NCBI GenBank assembly: GCA_963717385.1
Contig: CAVQWE010000006.1
Location: forward strand, 62,001-126,000
DNA length: 64,000 nt
Source: Sva-07 sp963717385
GTDB lineage: Bacteria; Actinomycetota; Acidimicrobiia; Acidimicrobiales; Ilumatobacteraceae
Direction of reading: 5' to 3'
Shown here: one piece after another, positions 8,039 to 19,742 of the stretch
How positions within the stretch are numbered: position 1 is the stretch's first letter
How the letters are laid out: each line of letters opens with the position of its first letter
Made by a program: the position numbers and the translations under genes
The notes under the pieces: generated by a model
Seen by the model: only the letters and a program-made list of their open reading frames with translations
What the model was told of the DNA's origin: nothing
Databases searched by the model: none

Positions 8039-9155
8039 TCAGTGGGTCGACAACAGCGCCTCGACGCCGCCGGCGAACGTCGTGACGTCGTCGATGGTGG
8101 TGTCCCATGAGGTCATCCAGCGCACCTGGTGGCGGCTGGTGTCCCAGTCCCAGAAGAAACACCAGTCGCGGTAGGGGAGCGATGGCGTCGCGTGGTAGGC
8201 ACGGAAAGACGCTGTTGACCTGGGGTCGCTGCTCCAACTGGACACCAGGGATCACCGAGGTCAGTCGATGCAGCTCCGTGGCCATCTCGTTGGCATGCGC
8301 AGCGAGCGCAATCCACAGGTCGTCGTGCAGGACGGCGTTGAACTGGGCGGCCAGAAACCGCATCTTGGACGAGAGCTGCGTGACCTGCTTTCGCACGTAC
8401 TCAGAGCCCACCGTGGCAGCGGGGGAGAGGAACACCACGGCCTCAGCACCGAGTAGCCCGTTCTTCGTTCCACCAAAGCTCACGGCATCGACACCGGCCT
8501 CGGTGGTCATTGCCCGCAGTGCGTCACGGGTGCCTCCCAGAGCGGCGGTGGCATTGGCGATGCGAGCACCGTCGAGATGAACGAGCATGCCGAGTGCATG
8601 GGCCTGATCGGACAGCGCAGCGATCTCATCGGCGGTGTAGAGCGTGCCGAGCTCGGTCGCCTGGGTGATCGAGACGACGCCCGGCTGTGCGTGATGTTGT
8701 ACTCCCTGGAGATGGGCCAGCTCAGCGAGCTGCTCGGGCACCAATTTGGCGCCCGGCGACGGAAGGTCGATCAGTTTCGTGGCCAGTGCCCGTTCGGGCG
8801 CACCTGTCTCGTCGACAGCAATGTGAGCCCAGTCGGTACAGACGACGGCATGATTCGGGCCGGGGAGCGACCCGAGCAGTGTTGCCAGCGCGACGATGTT
8901 CGCACCGGTGCCGTTGAAGGTCAGTCGTGTCGTGACGTCGGTGCCGAAGAGATCGCGGAAGCGTGCCTCGCACTCTCGGGTGTGTGTGTCGTCGCCGTAG
9001 GCGAGCGCGGAGCCATCGTTGGCTGCGAGCACGGCAGCGATCACCGCGGGGTGAGCACCAGCAGCATTGTCACTGGCAAAGGCGCGTGCGGGTGGTGCCG
9101 GGAGAGTCGTCACCCCGGAAGTCTCCCAGTCAGATCCGTGTCTCACACCGCCCAC
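8039..9155 (-). CDS. threonine-aldolase-family PLP enzyme (frameshifted near 3' end)
   Basis: Low-specificity L-threonine aldolase/beta-eliminating lyase fold. It has ASDNAAGAHP at the N-terminus, LVHLDGARIANA (Asp contacts the PLP nitrogen), and SFGGTKNGLLGAEA with the PLP lysine. It would split threonine or allo-threonine into glycine and acetaldehyde, feeding the nearby glycine cleavage system. After LPRDAIAPLP the frame fails. The frame one base away continues YRDWCFFWDWD... to the stop at 8039, so one surplus G in the GGGG run at 8174-8177 is inferred. Start GTG at 9155, because TATTCT ends 6 nt upstream; GTG at 9113 is the alternative. Confidence 0.85.
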
Positions 9156-9160
9156 TTCAC

Positions 9161-9167
9161 TAGAATA
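9161..9167. promoter_or_regulatory. overlapping divergent -10 elements
   Basis: TAGAAT (plus, 9161-9166) ends 6 nt before the ATG at 9173, and TATTCT (minus, 9162-9167) ends 6 nt before the GTG at 9155. The two boxes share five base pairs, so the divergent genes should compete for polymerase. Confidence 0.55.
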
Positions 9168-9172
9168 TCGTC

Positions 9173-9547
9173 ATGACGCAATTGCCCGAGGGTGACGGTG
9201 GCGGGGGGTTGGCGACGAAACACTGTCGATGGTGCCGTCGAGCGCTGCCCGAGCGGTCGGGTCCGGGCCGACCCCGAGAATTCTGTTCCGGACGATGCCG
9301 TCAGTGGGACTGGGTCGCCAGGAACCGAGCCGCTGAGCTCGAGCTCAGCGAGAACGAACTGGTGGTCGCTCGATCGGAACTCGATGCACTGCACGACGAG
9401 TTGTATGTGCTGGCGTGCGCTGTCGACGATGTCGAGCGTGACCTGGCGGGCACTCGGACGTCGACCGCTCGAGAACTCGAGGACGCGCTCACGTGGCTCC
9501 TGGAAGCAGCGAGGCCGTTGCGCAACCGGGAGATCGGCGCCGCCTGA
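9173..9547 (+). CDS. small zinc-finger/coiled-coil protein
   Basis: 124 residues, function unknown. The N-terminal half has four cysteines in a treble-clef-like arrangement (CRWC ... FCSGRC) followed by RQWDWVARNRA. The segment FCSGRCRQWDWV is reminiscent of small actinobacterial zinc-finger proteins. Residues about 50-115 are Leu/Glu/Arg-rich with heptad-like spacing and predicted coiled coil. Such a protein could bind DNA as a dimer, which is inference. It is divergently transcribed from the aldolase gene with overlapping promoters. Confidence 0.65.
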   Translation: MTQLPEGDGGGGLATKHCRWCRRALPERSGPGRPREFCSGRCRQWDWVARNRAAELELSENELVVARSELDALHDELYVLACAVDDVERDLAGTRTSTARELEDALTWLLEAARPLRNREIGAA

Positions 9548-9811
9548 GGAACGCCCCTTTCGCCGGCGTTCGTCCACAACGCCCATAATCTTCGTTATGT
9601 CATTTCTGGTTCACGACGCCAGATCGACCACTCCCATCACACGAACCGGTGCCCCCCGACCAATGCGCCCATCGACCAGGTGATTCGATCCCCGACGCCC
9701 ACGGCGGTCCGACCACGACGATTCCCGGGCTCAAGTCGCCGCCGGCGCTCCCGACTACAGGATCACCACCGAGACGCCGACAACTTCAGGGTGCAGGGAG
9801 CAACGCCGTCC

Positions 9812-11675
9812 ATGAGCAACCTTCGTCGTCACGTCCCACGTCTGACTCCCCCGGTTCGCTTTGGCGCGCGGGGGCTGTGCGTTGCGGCGATCGCCGGGAT
9901 GAGTCTTGCGACACTTCCGATGACAGCAGCTGCGTCGCCGGTGGTCGTGCAGGCGCCACTGCTCTCCCAGGCGGTCGTCGGTCTGCGCCAAGGTGCAACC
10001 GGCGCGGACGTCACTGCGCTGCAGAATGCCTTGTTGAAGGCAGGTGTCAAGGTTCCGGGCGGGGCGGACGGGTTCTTCGGTCCGGCGACCAAGTCTGCGC
10101 TGACGGCGTACCAGTCACGAGCTGGGCTCGCGACCAGCGGCGAGGTCGACGCTGCCACCGCAGCATCACTCGGGATGACCACGCCTGCAGCGACGACTCC
10201 CGCAGCAACGTCGTCGACGGCCGCGCTCAGTGTTGGAGCGCGTGGTGACTCGGTCAAGGAGCTCCAGAGCGCGTTGATGAAGTTCGGCGTGTTCGTTCCC
10301 GGCGGGGCCGACGGCGTGTTCGGTCCGGCAACCAAGACCGCCGTGTCGAATTTCCAACGCTGGAACGGTCTTGCCGTGAGCGGCAACGTCGATTCCGCCA
10401 CCGCGAAGAAGCTCGGACTCGGCAGCGGATCGAGCACCCCGGCCGCCGTTGCCGCACCAACGCCTGCAGCCTCGAGCGGATCGTTCGTCGGCATGAAGAC
10501 TGGGGCTCGAGGCGACAACGTCAAGGTCCTGCAGCGCGCCCTCATCGCATCGGGAATCGCCGTTCGCGGCGGTGCTGATGGGGTCTTCGGCCCGATGACC
10601 GCTGCTGCGCTCACGAGCTACCAGCAGGCCAACGGACTCACCGCCAACGGCGTGGTCGACGCCGCTGCCGTGCAGAAGCTCGGCCTGGTTGCCGGAGCTC
10701 CGGCACCTGCGCCTGCGCCAGCGCCAGCTGCACCAAAACCGAGCGCCGGGTCATCGTACGTCGGACTGAAGGTCGGATCGACCGGCTCGCTGGTGAAGGA
10801 TCTGCAGCGTGCACTCATGCAAGACCGGGCTCACGGTGCGCGGCGGGGCTGACGGCGTGTTCGGCAATGTGACCAGGGCCGCTCTCCAGCAGTTCCAGGG
10901 CGCCGCTGGACGGACACAGAGCGGAGTGGTCGCCGAAGCTGACGCTACGGCGTTGGGGCTCGGCACATCGGCAACACCCCAGGCGGTCAGCAACCCGGCC
11001 GGCTACGCCACGTTCGGCGAGCGCGGCGCTCGGGTGACGGCACTCCAGAAATCCCTGCTCGACGCGGGCATCAAGTTCGCCGGCGGGGCCGACGGCGTGT
11101 TCGGTGCGGCAACCTCCGGCGCCATTCTGGCGTTCCAACGCCGCGAAGGCCTGCCAGCGACTGGCAAGGTCGACAAGGCAACGGCCGACCGGCTCGGCAA
11201 CGCTGCTGCACCTGCGCCCGCTCCCCCGTCGTCGGCTGGTGTGTCGATCGACGTCTTCCCTGTGCAGGGCAAGTGCTGGTTCGGCGACACCTGGAAAGCA
11301 CCCCGCAGCGGTGGACGAACCCACGAGGGAGTCGACATCATCGCCGCCCGCGGCAACCTGCTGTACGCAGTGGTGTCGGGCACGATCTCGAAGGTCTACA
11401 TCGATACTCCAGGTGCGCTCGCCGGCAACGGCGTTCGCGTGGCCCAGGACAACGGCACCTACTTCACGTATCTGCACATGGACACCTTCGCCCCCGGCAT
11501 CGTGCTGGGCGCCAAGGTCAAGGCCGGACAGGTCATCGGTACGGTGGGAAGCACCGGCAACTCCGCCACGCCCCACCTGCACTTCGAAGTGCACCCGGGC
11601 GGCGGTGCTGCGGTCAACCCGTACCCCCTGGTCAAGCCGATCGACGCCTGCAACGTCACCGCCCCCCGGGCCTGA
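9812..11675 (+). CDS. secreted M23 peptidase with five peptidoglycan-binding repeats (frameshifted)
   Basis: About 620 residues. The N-terminus (MSNLRRHVPRL...) is basic, then hydrophobic, ending AAASPVV, a likely signal peptide. Five PG_binding_1 repeats follow, each with GGADGxFGxxT and LG(L/M/N) at the end, the first four followed by Ala/Pro-rich or shorter linkers. The C-terminus is a LytM/M23 endopeptidase domain with HEGVDI and HLHFEVHP, the zinc-binding histidines and aspartate. It probably cuts peptide cross-bridges in the wall. Within repeat 4 the frame breaks near 10820: ALMQDRAHG ends in a stop, whereas the next frame gives TGLTVRGGADG. Removing one base restores ALMKTGL, as in repeat 2. 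AGGGAG at 9795-9800 is the ribosome-binding site. Confidence 0.9.
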
Positions 11676-11762
11676 CCGCGATCCGATAACGCGCTGGATC
11701 ACTCGTCGGTACCGACGCGACCGGTACGCTGCCCGGACAACTGAATCGCCGTTCCACCCGAG

Positions 11763-11980
11763 CGGGAGAGTCGTCGCCACGCAACACCGGAGACGACGCC
11801 GAAGGAGCAACCTCCCCGGAATCTCTCAGGCCCACGGACCGCCCGGGTGAGGCACGCTGGAAAGCGCCAGCTGGTGTCAGAGTCGTCCGACTCGTCACGT
11901 CACCGGCAGGTCACCGACGGGGAAAGCCTGGTTCCCACCGGGTGAAACTCTCAGGTATCGATGACAGCCGGGGAAGGTCC
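11763..11980 (+). promoter_or_regulatory. tandem glycine riboswitch upstream of gcvP
   Basis: Two glycine-aptamer-like units. The first has GGGAGAG (11764), CGCCGAAGGAGCAACCTCC (11798 on), CTCTCAGG and ACGGAC. The second has CACCGACGGGGAAAGCC, then AAACTCTCAGG (11945 on) and GACAGCCGGGGAAGG. These are the conserved cores of the gcvT-type riboswitch. A CCACCTC sequence directly precedes the AGGAGG ribosome-binding site (11991-11996), so a switch controlling translation of gcvP is plausible. In known cases glycine turns cleavage genes on. Confidence 0.93.
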
Positions 11981-12003
11981 AACCCACCTCAGGAGGCTTT
12001 CCC

Positions 12004-14877
<2,874 letters not shown>

Positions 14878-14881
<4 letters not shown>

Positions 14882-15613
14882 TCCCGATGCCCGAAGCTCG
14901 CCCCGACCCGCTCGCCGATCTGTTCACCTTGTTCGCCGCTCCCCTCTCCGGAACGGTGCGCTCGATCGAGCAGTTCCGAAAGGGCGTCGACGAGTTCTTG
15001 AAGGGCGTCGAGAACTTCAACCGCACCATGGAGAACCTCAACGAGACCACCGAGCGCATCAACTCGCTGGTCGCGGACGTGGAACAGCCACTCCGAGCGG
15101 CGATTCCCCAGGTGACGCGAACCGTCAAGGCGGCCGACGAGATGATGCAGGTCGTGAGCGGTCCGGCGATGGCCGTGGCCCCTGGCCTCAATCGACTCGC
15201 CGAGACGCTGGCCACACCCGCGTTCGCTCAACTCCCGGCTCAGATCGGCACGTTCTCCGATGTCCTCGGTGAGGTGTCTCGACGACTCGGTCCACTGACG
15301 CAGCTGGCCGAATCGGCCGGCGGCCTGTTCGGAGGCTTCCGCATTCCCGGAAGTCGAACCGTCGCGAACCCGCCGACAGACACGCCGCAACCGACTCCTG
15401 CCCCTGCAGATGCGGAGCCCACTGCACACCGAGTCCTTGCAACGAAATCCATCTCGAACACGACCGTTGCGAAGAAGGCACGTCCAAGAAGACCACTGCG
15501 AAGAAGGCGCTGCGAAGAAGACGGCTGCGAAGAAGACCGCTGCGAAGAAGACGGCTGCGAAGAAGACCGCCGCGAAGAAGACCGCTGCCAAGAAGTCGAC
15601 CGCGAAGAAGTAG
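14878..15613 (+). CDS. coiled-coil protein with Lys/Ala (AAKKT) repeat tail (frameshifted)
   Basis: About 245 residues; no named family recognised. Residues 1-160 are helical and phasin-like in composition (FRKGVDEFLKGVENFNRTMENLNETTERINSLV...). A Pro/Thr-rich linker follows, then a tail of about eight AKKT-type pentapeptides ending STAKK and TAG at 15611-15613. Such tails occur in histone-H1-like DNA-binding proteins and in polyhydroxyalkanoate-granule proteins of actinobacteria. The tail crosses three frames between about 15478 and 15510 (AKKA / TSKKTTAKKA / AAKKTAAKK), so two missing bases are inferred. It overlaps the gcvP stop by 4 bp, so glycine may control it too. Confidence 0.6.
15509..15610. 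repeat. 15-bp tandem repeat (coding, AAKKT)
   Basis: About seven units of GCTGCGAAGAAGACC with small variations, encoding the lysine-rich tail. It is a coding repeat, not a CRISPR array, because there are no spacers. Confidence 0.85.
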
Positions 15614-15630
15614 GCCTCCGGGCCCGACGA

Positions 15631-16686
15631 TCAGCGACCGACGAACGGGGTGGCAGCCACCCGGCCGATGAGCTCCTTGCCACGGACGTCGATGGTCACC
15701 GCGGTTCCTTCGGCCGTTTCCGGCGGCACGAACCCCAAAGCGATCCCGTGCCCGAGTACCGGCGAGAAGTTGCCACTGGTGACTGCGCCGACAGCGACGC
15801 CGTCGATCGAGATGACGCAGTCGGCGCGTGCCGGCCGCCGTCCCTCGGTGACGATGCCGACCAGACGGCGATCGATCCCCTGATCGCGTTCTGCGAGTGC
15901 GGCGTCACGTCCGACGAAGGCCGGCTTGTTCCAGGCAACAACCCAGCCGAGACCGGCCTGCAACGACGTGATGCCCGGCCCGAGTTCGTGACCGTGCAGC
16001 GGTAGTGCTGCTTCGAGTCGCAAGGTGTCGCGGGCACCGAGTCCAGCGGCTGGGACACCAGCTTCGCTCAGCACGCGCCACAGCGCCGCTGCGGCGTCGA
16101 CCGGCACTGCGATCTCGAGGCCGTCCTCGCCCGTGTAACCGGTGCCTGCAACCGTGCACGTCACGGCGTTCCAATCGGCCACGGCAACTCGAAAACGGCC
16201 GACCGCACCAGCTTCAGGAAACACCGTCGACACCAGCGCCTTCGCGTCGGGGCCCTGCACCGCGATGATCGCCCGCTGATCGGTCGTGTCCACCCCGCCA
16301 ATGGCTGAACGGACACCGCCGGTGTTCGACGCATTCGGCATGACGTCGAATGCCTCCGGGTCGTCGGGGCGCCACCACACGATGATGTCGTCAGCGACCG
16401 AGGCGTCGCGTGCGTCGAGGAGATGCGTGTACTGGGCACGTCCTGGGGCGACCTTGGTGAGATCGTTGGTGAGCGTCGACTGCAGACGTTCGAGAGCGTC
16501 GGCACCCTGCACGCGCACAGTGCCCAGATGGGACACGTCGAACATCACCGCACCACGACGGCATGCCAGGTGCTCCTCGATCGTGCCCGACGGGTACGCG
16601 ATCGGCATCTCCCAGCCTCCGAACTCGACCATCGTGGCGCCGAGCGCACGGTGTTCGGCGTCGAGAGGCGACTGTTTGAGCGTCAT
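15631..16686 (-). CDS. gcvT: glycine cleavage system aminomethyltransferase, T-protein
   Basis: 351 residues, normal length. N-terminal SPLDAEHRALGATMVEFGGWEMPIAY with the folate-binding region, VMFDVSHLGTVRVQG, and C-terminal FVGRDAALAERDQGIDRRLVG and ISIDGVAVGAVTSGNFSPVLGHGIALGFVP are standard for GcvT. It transfers the methylene group from GcvH-bound aminomethyl to tetrahydrofolate and releases ammonia. The start ATG overlaps the stop of the upstream MerR gene by 4 bp, so it is the last gene of that transcript and is separate from the riboswitch-controlled gcvP. Confidence 0.95.
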   Translation of the reverse strand: MTLKQSPLDAEHRALGATMVEFGGWEMPIAYPSGTIEEHLACRRGAVMFDVSHLGTVRVQGADALERLQSTLTNDLTKVAPGRAQYTHLLDARDASVADDIIVWWRPDDPEAFDVMPNASNTGGVRSAIGGVDTTDQRAIIAVQGPDAKALVSTVFPEAGAVGRFRVAVADWNAVTCTVAGTGYTGEDGLEIAVPVDAAAALWRVLSEAGVPAAGLGARDTLRLEAALPLHGHELGPGITSLQAGLGWVVAWNKPAFVGRDAALAERDQGIDRRLVGIVTEGRRPARADCVISIDGVAVGAVTSGNFSPVLGHGIALGFVPPETAEGTAVTIDVRGKELIGRVAATPFVGR

Positions 16687-17183
16687 CCGATCTGGCGTTG
16701 GGGAGTCACGATCGCGTCGTCGCCGACGTCGATGCCGAGTGGGGCGAGGTCGGCCTCGAGCTCGTCGCGGACGCCACCCAGTGACAAGACGTTGAGTACG
16801 CCCTGGCCGTGCTTGAGCACGTCGACGAGTTGGTCGCCGTCGCAGAGCATCACGCTGCCACCATCGATGACGATGTGGGCAGCGGCGATGTCGGTGGCAA
16901 CGTGCTCACGAAGGTAGGCGAACACCTTGCGAACCTGTTCCAGCTTGATGCCCGAATCGAGCAACTTCTTGATCGCCTTCAACTCGAGAAGGTCGTTGTA
17001 CGAGTAGCTGCGACGACTGCCGCTCCCGGTGGCGTCGCTCAGCGACGGCCGAATCAGGTCGGTACGGGCCCAGTAGTCGAGCTGACGGTACGAGATACCG
17101 ACCACCTTTGCGGTCTGGGTGCCGCTGTAGCCGAGTTCGGCTCCGGCGCTCGCTCCGTTGCGGTGTTCGTTCGTGTTCTCCAC
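16683..17183 (-). CDS. MerR-family regulator (Rv1830-like)
   Basis: About 166 residues. A MerR helix-turn-helix occupies residues 15-80: YSGTQTAKVVGISYRQLDYWARTDLIRPS, then the wing RRSYSYNDLLELKAIKKLLDSGIKLEQVRK. The C-terminal part (ATDIAAAHIVIDGGSVMLCDGDQLVDVLKHGQGVLNVLSLGGV) has no cysteine metal site. The GTG at 17183 is preferred over the longer frame because GGAGG lies 6 nt upstream. In mycobacteria the equivalent gene is next to garA, ftsR and the DUF151 nuclease gene, as here. By analogy it is a DNA-binding regulator that may act with FtsR. Confidence 0.88.
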   Translation of the reverse strand: MENTNEHRNGASAGAELGYSGTQTAKVVGISYRQLDYWARTDLIRPSLSDATGSGSRRSYSYNDLLELKAIKKLLDSGIKLEQVRKVFAYLREHVATDIAAAHIVIDGGSVMLCDGDQLVDVLKHGQGVLNVLSLGGVRDELEADLAPLGIDVGDDAIVTPQRQIG

Positions 17184-17328
17184 GGTGTGCCTCCGGTTCG
17201 TCCTGCCCAACATCACGAACGTGCACAAGCCCGTCGCGCCTCACATGAACGAAATTACGCCCATGTGAGATCGTGAACCCTACGTCCTGCGTCGCGCGGC
17301 GTCAACCGTTTGGGGCCACCCGGACCGA

Positions 17329-17817
17329 TCAGGATCCGAAGTCTTCGGGGCTCACGTTCTCGATGAAATCCTTGAACTCGTCGATGATCTCCGCGGCGTC
17401 GTCCTCGGGCTCGGCCACCGGCTCCTGGCCGACTTCGTCGATGAGTTCGTCGGAAGCAAACAGTCCGGCGCCGCAACGCACGGCCAGCGCGATGGCATCG
17501 GACGGACGAGCGGAGATCACCCGCTCGCCACCGGGCGTGTCGAGGTGGAGCTCTGCGAGATAGGTGCGATCGCGCATCTCGGTGACGACCACCTTGCTCA
17601 GCGTGGTGTCGAGTTCGCCGAGCACGTTCAAGAAGAGATCGTGAGTCAGGGGCCGAGGTGGTTCGACACCCTCGAGCGCGTAGTGGATCGCCGAAGCCTC
17701 GGGGCTGCCGATGTAGATCGGGAGCAGTCGTTGTCGGCCGTCGGACTCACGTAGCAACACCATCGGGGTGTTGGCGGGCATCTCGACCCGGACGCCGATG
17801 AGTTCCAAGGGGACCAC
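17329..17817 (-). CDS. bifunctional nuclease family protein (DUF151)
   Basis: 162 residues. The DUF151 core is clear: VRVEMPANTPMVLLRESDGRQRLLPIYIGSPEASAIHYALEG, then THDLFLNVLGELD and VISARPSDAIALAVR. The C-terminal 30 residues are acidic. Plant homologues have RNase and DNase activity. The mycobacterial orthologue Rv1829 is next to ftsR, as here, and its role is not settled. GTG start with TACAGT 6 nt upstream. Confidence 0.92.
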   Translation of the reverse strand: MVPLELIGVRVEMPANTPMVLLRESDGRQRLLPIYIGSPEASAIHYALEGVEPPRPLTHDLFLNVLGELDTTLSKVVVTEMRDRTYLAELHLDTPGGERVISARPSDAIALAVRCGAGLFASDELIDEVGQEPVAEPEDDAAEIIDEFKDFIENVSPEDFGS

Positions 17818-17823
17818 GAGTTC

Positions 17824-17829
17824 ACTGTA
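17824..17829 (-). promoter_or_regulatory. -10-like TACAGT of DUF151 gene
   Basis: TACAGT on the minus strand ends 6 nt before the GTG at 17817. It implies that the DUF151-MerR-gcvT genes have their own promoter besides read-through from ftsR. Confidence 0.5.
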
Positions 17830-17875
17830 CCGGGCGACTGGGCCCCGAGTGGCGTCGGCCCGGACGGCGACGCGG

Positions 17876-18860
17876 TCAGTGCGTGTGGTGTTGCAGCGCT
17901 GAGCGCATCATCGCGGCGCGCAGGCGCCCGCCGGTCTGTTCGAGTTCGTGCAGTTGGGCGATGGCCTGTGCCCGCGACTCGGGATTGCGCTGGCGCAGCA
18001 GCGGCTGGATCAGCTGTTCGAGCAGGCCTGCCTCGCGGTCGGCAGCGACACGCCAACCGCGCAGGTGGCGTGGTTCGATGCCCGCCTCGAGGAAGCGCTT
18101 CGAGATCGTGGCGATCTCGACATCGTTCTCGTCGTAGGACCCACCCGCGCCTCCGGCAGCTCCAGTCACCACCCCGTACGATTCGAGCTCGGCCAGTTGC
18201 TCTCGACGAATGCCGGCCATTGCACACAGTTCGTCGGCATCGAGCAGCAGTCCGGGCAGGACCGCTCCGGCCGATTCGATCGGGCCCTGATCGGCAGCGG
18301 GTGTGCTGCGAACCGCGGTTGGCTCAGCTGTCTGGACAGCATCGCTCGCTGGTTGATCCGTGGTCGCAGCGGGCACCTCGCTCGGGGGTGCGACACCGTC
18401 GGTGCGCTGGAAGAGCGCCGCTGCGCCGGTGACCGCGTCGGCCCCGTTCGATGCTGGCTCGTTCCTGACGCGTCCCGGCACTCGGGTGGCCGCCGGGGTG
18501 AGGCACGTCGGACGGTCCGCTCACGTTCTTGATGCCTCGCGGCGCGTCGACCGGACGCGGCAGCTCACCGGTCGGGTCGATCTGGCCCGAATCGATCCGG
18601 TCCTTGATGACGCGCAGCGGCAGGTAGTTCTCACGTTGTTCTCGCAAGATGCAGCGCAACAACTCGACGTCGTCGGCGTAGAACTTGCGGTACCCCGATG
18701 CCGTTCGCTCGGGGTCGATGAGCCCCTGGCTCTCGAGGAAACGGATCTTGGAGATCGTGACGTCGGGGAACTCTTCGAGCAACAGCGCCAACACCTCGCC
18801 GATGGAGAGATGGCCGCCCGCTGGCGGCGCGGTGACGTCGGGCGTCGAGGAATCAACCAT
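17876..18860 (-). CDS. ftsR: MerR-like cell-division regulator FtsR (frameshifted)
   Basis: About 328 residues. N-terminal MerR-like HTH: LSIGEVLALLLEEFPDVTISKIRFLESQGLIDPERTASGYRKF, then LRCILREQRENYLPLRVIKDRID. The C-terminal ligand-binding-like domain (LLLDADELCAMAGI..., FLEAGIEPRHLRGWRVAADREAGLLEQLIQPLL) matches the other half of mycobacterial FtsR (Rv1828), which regulates ftsZ and division. The two halves are in different frames, and the break lies in the linker between about 18440 and 18520. One extra base explains it. The start overlaps the stop of the FHA gene by 8 bp. Confidence 0.88.
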
Positions 18861-19341
18861 CGTGTCGTTCGAAGAAGACGAGTCGGAACTTGCCGATCTG
18901 GAGCTCGTCACCATGGCGCAAGATCATGCGATCGACGCGTTCCTGGTTGACGTAGGTGCCGTTCAACGATCCCGCATCTGACACGACGTGACCATCGGGC
19001 GTTCGTTCGATCTCGGCATGGCGACGCGACACGGTGATGTCGTCGAGGCTGATTTCCGACTCGGGATGGCGACCGAGCCTGGTGGTGGCACCGGTGAGCG
19101 GGAACTGAGCACCCGCCTGCGCCCCGGCACGAACGATCAGGACACCGATCTCGTTCGGGAGTTCGCCGACGGCCACGACGACGTCGTCCTGCGGGCCGGG
19201 CGCATCCTGGAGCGGGTCGAGCGCCGTGAGGGTGATCGTCCGATCGTCGAGCGAGTCGAGCGGCGACCCGCAACTCGAACAGAACGTGCTCGACGGCGGA
19301 TTGCGGTGCCCGCACTGATTACAGAACACGTAGCTACTCAT
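18853..19341 (-). CDS. garA: FHA-domain protein with N-terminal zinc ribbon (GarA-like)
   Basis: 162 residues. An N-terminal zinc ribbon (C7, C10, C21, C24) is followed by a Thr-rich linker (RTITLTALD) and a C-terminal FHA domain with LGRHPESEISLDDITVSRRHAEIE and DAGSLNGTYVN, holding the phosphothreonine-binding Arg, Ser, His and Asn. In mycobacteria GarA sits between gcvH and ftsR and controls 2-oxoglutarate dehydrogenase and glutamate dehydrogenase after phosphorylation by PknB/PknG. The synteny supports orthology. The classical ETTS phosphorylation motif is not visible, and the zinc ribbon replaces the usual GarA N-terminus. It ends 8 bp into ftsR. Confidence 0.82.
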   Translation of the reverse strand: MSSYVFCNQCGHRNPPSSTFCSSCGSPLDSLDDRTITLTALDPLQDAPGPQDDVVVAVGELPNEIGVLIVRAGAQAGAQFPLTGATTRLGRHPESEISLDDITVSRRHAEIERTPDGHVVSDAGSLNGTYVNQERVDRMILRHGDELQIGKFRLVFFERHDG

Positions 19342-19342
19342 G

Positions 19343-19723
19343 TCACCCCTCTGTCAGCGCCCGATACGCCTCGGCGTCCATCAGCCCGTCGAGTTCGGAC
19401 GGATTGGCGATCTCGATTCGACAGATCCACCCTTGACCGTACGGATCGCTGTTGAGCAGTTCGGGTTGCGATTCGAGCGCACCATTGACCTCCACGACCG
19501 CCCCGGTGATCGGTGCGTAGATGTCGCTGACCGACTTGGTGCTCTCGACTTCGCTGAACGACTCACCGGCCGCGACCGACAGGCCCGAGTCGGGCATCTC
19601 GACGAACACGACGTCACCGAGTGCATCTTGTGCGTACTCGGTGATTCCGATCGTGACGATGGTGCCTTCGACTCGCACCCACTCGTGATCGGACGAGTAA
19701 CGAAGTTCGGCGGGGATGTCCAT
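19343..19723 (-). CDS. gcvH: glycine cleavage system H-protein
   Basis: 126 residues, normal length. The lipoyl-lysine is K63 in SEVESTKSVSDIYAP. The N-terminus LRYSSDHEWVRVEG and DALGDVVFVEMPD are typical. It carries the aminomethyl group between P-, T- and L-proteins. TACCGT ends 6 nt before the ATG, marking gcvH as the first gene of a gcvH-garA-ftsR transcript, with 1 bp between gcvH and garA. Confidence 0.96.
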   Translation of the reverse strand: MDIPAELRYSSDHEWVRVEGTIVTIGITEYAQDALGDVVFVEMPDSGLSVAAGESFSEVESTKSVSDIYAPITGAVVEVNGALESQPELLNSDPYGQGWICRIEIANPSELDGLMDAEAYRALTEG

Positions 19724-19729
19724 GTTGAA

Positions 19730-19735
19730 ACGGTA
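19730..19735 (-). promoter_or_regulatory. -10-like TACCGT of gcvH operon
   Basis: TACCGT on the minus strand ends 6 nt before the gcvH ATG, with no ribosome-binding site. Confidence 0.55.
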
Positions 19736-19742
19736 CCTGGGT

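Noticed and set aside
10805..10855. Programmed frameshift or stop-codon readthrough in the M23 peptidase gene
   Set aside because: No slippery sequence or structured element stands out, and similar one-base breaks occur in many unrelated genes here.
15509..15610. Short direct repeats that could be taken for a CRISPR array
   Set aside because: 15-bp units are contiguous with no spacers and encode AAKKT; no cas genes occur in the window.
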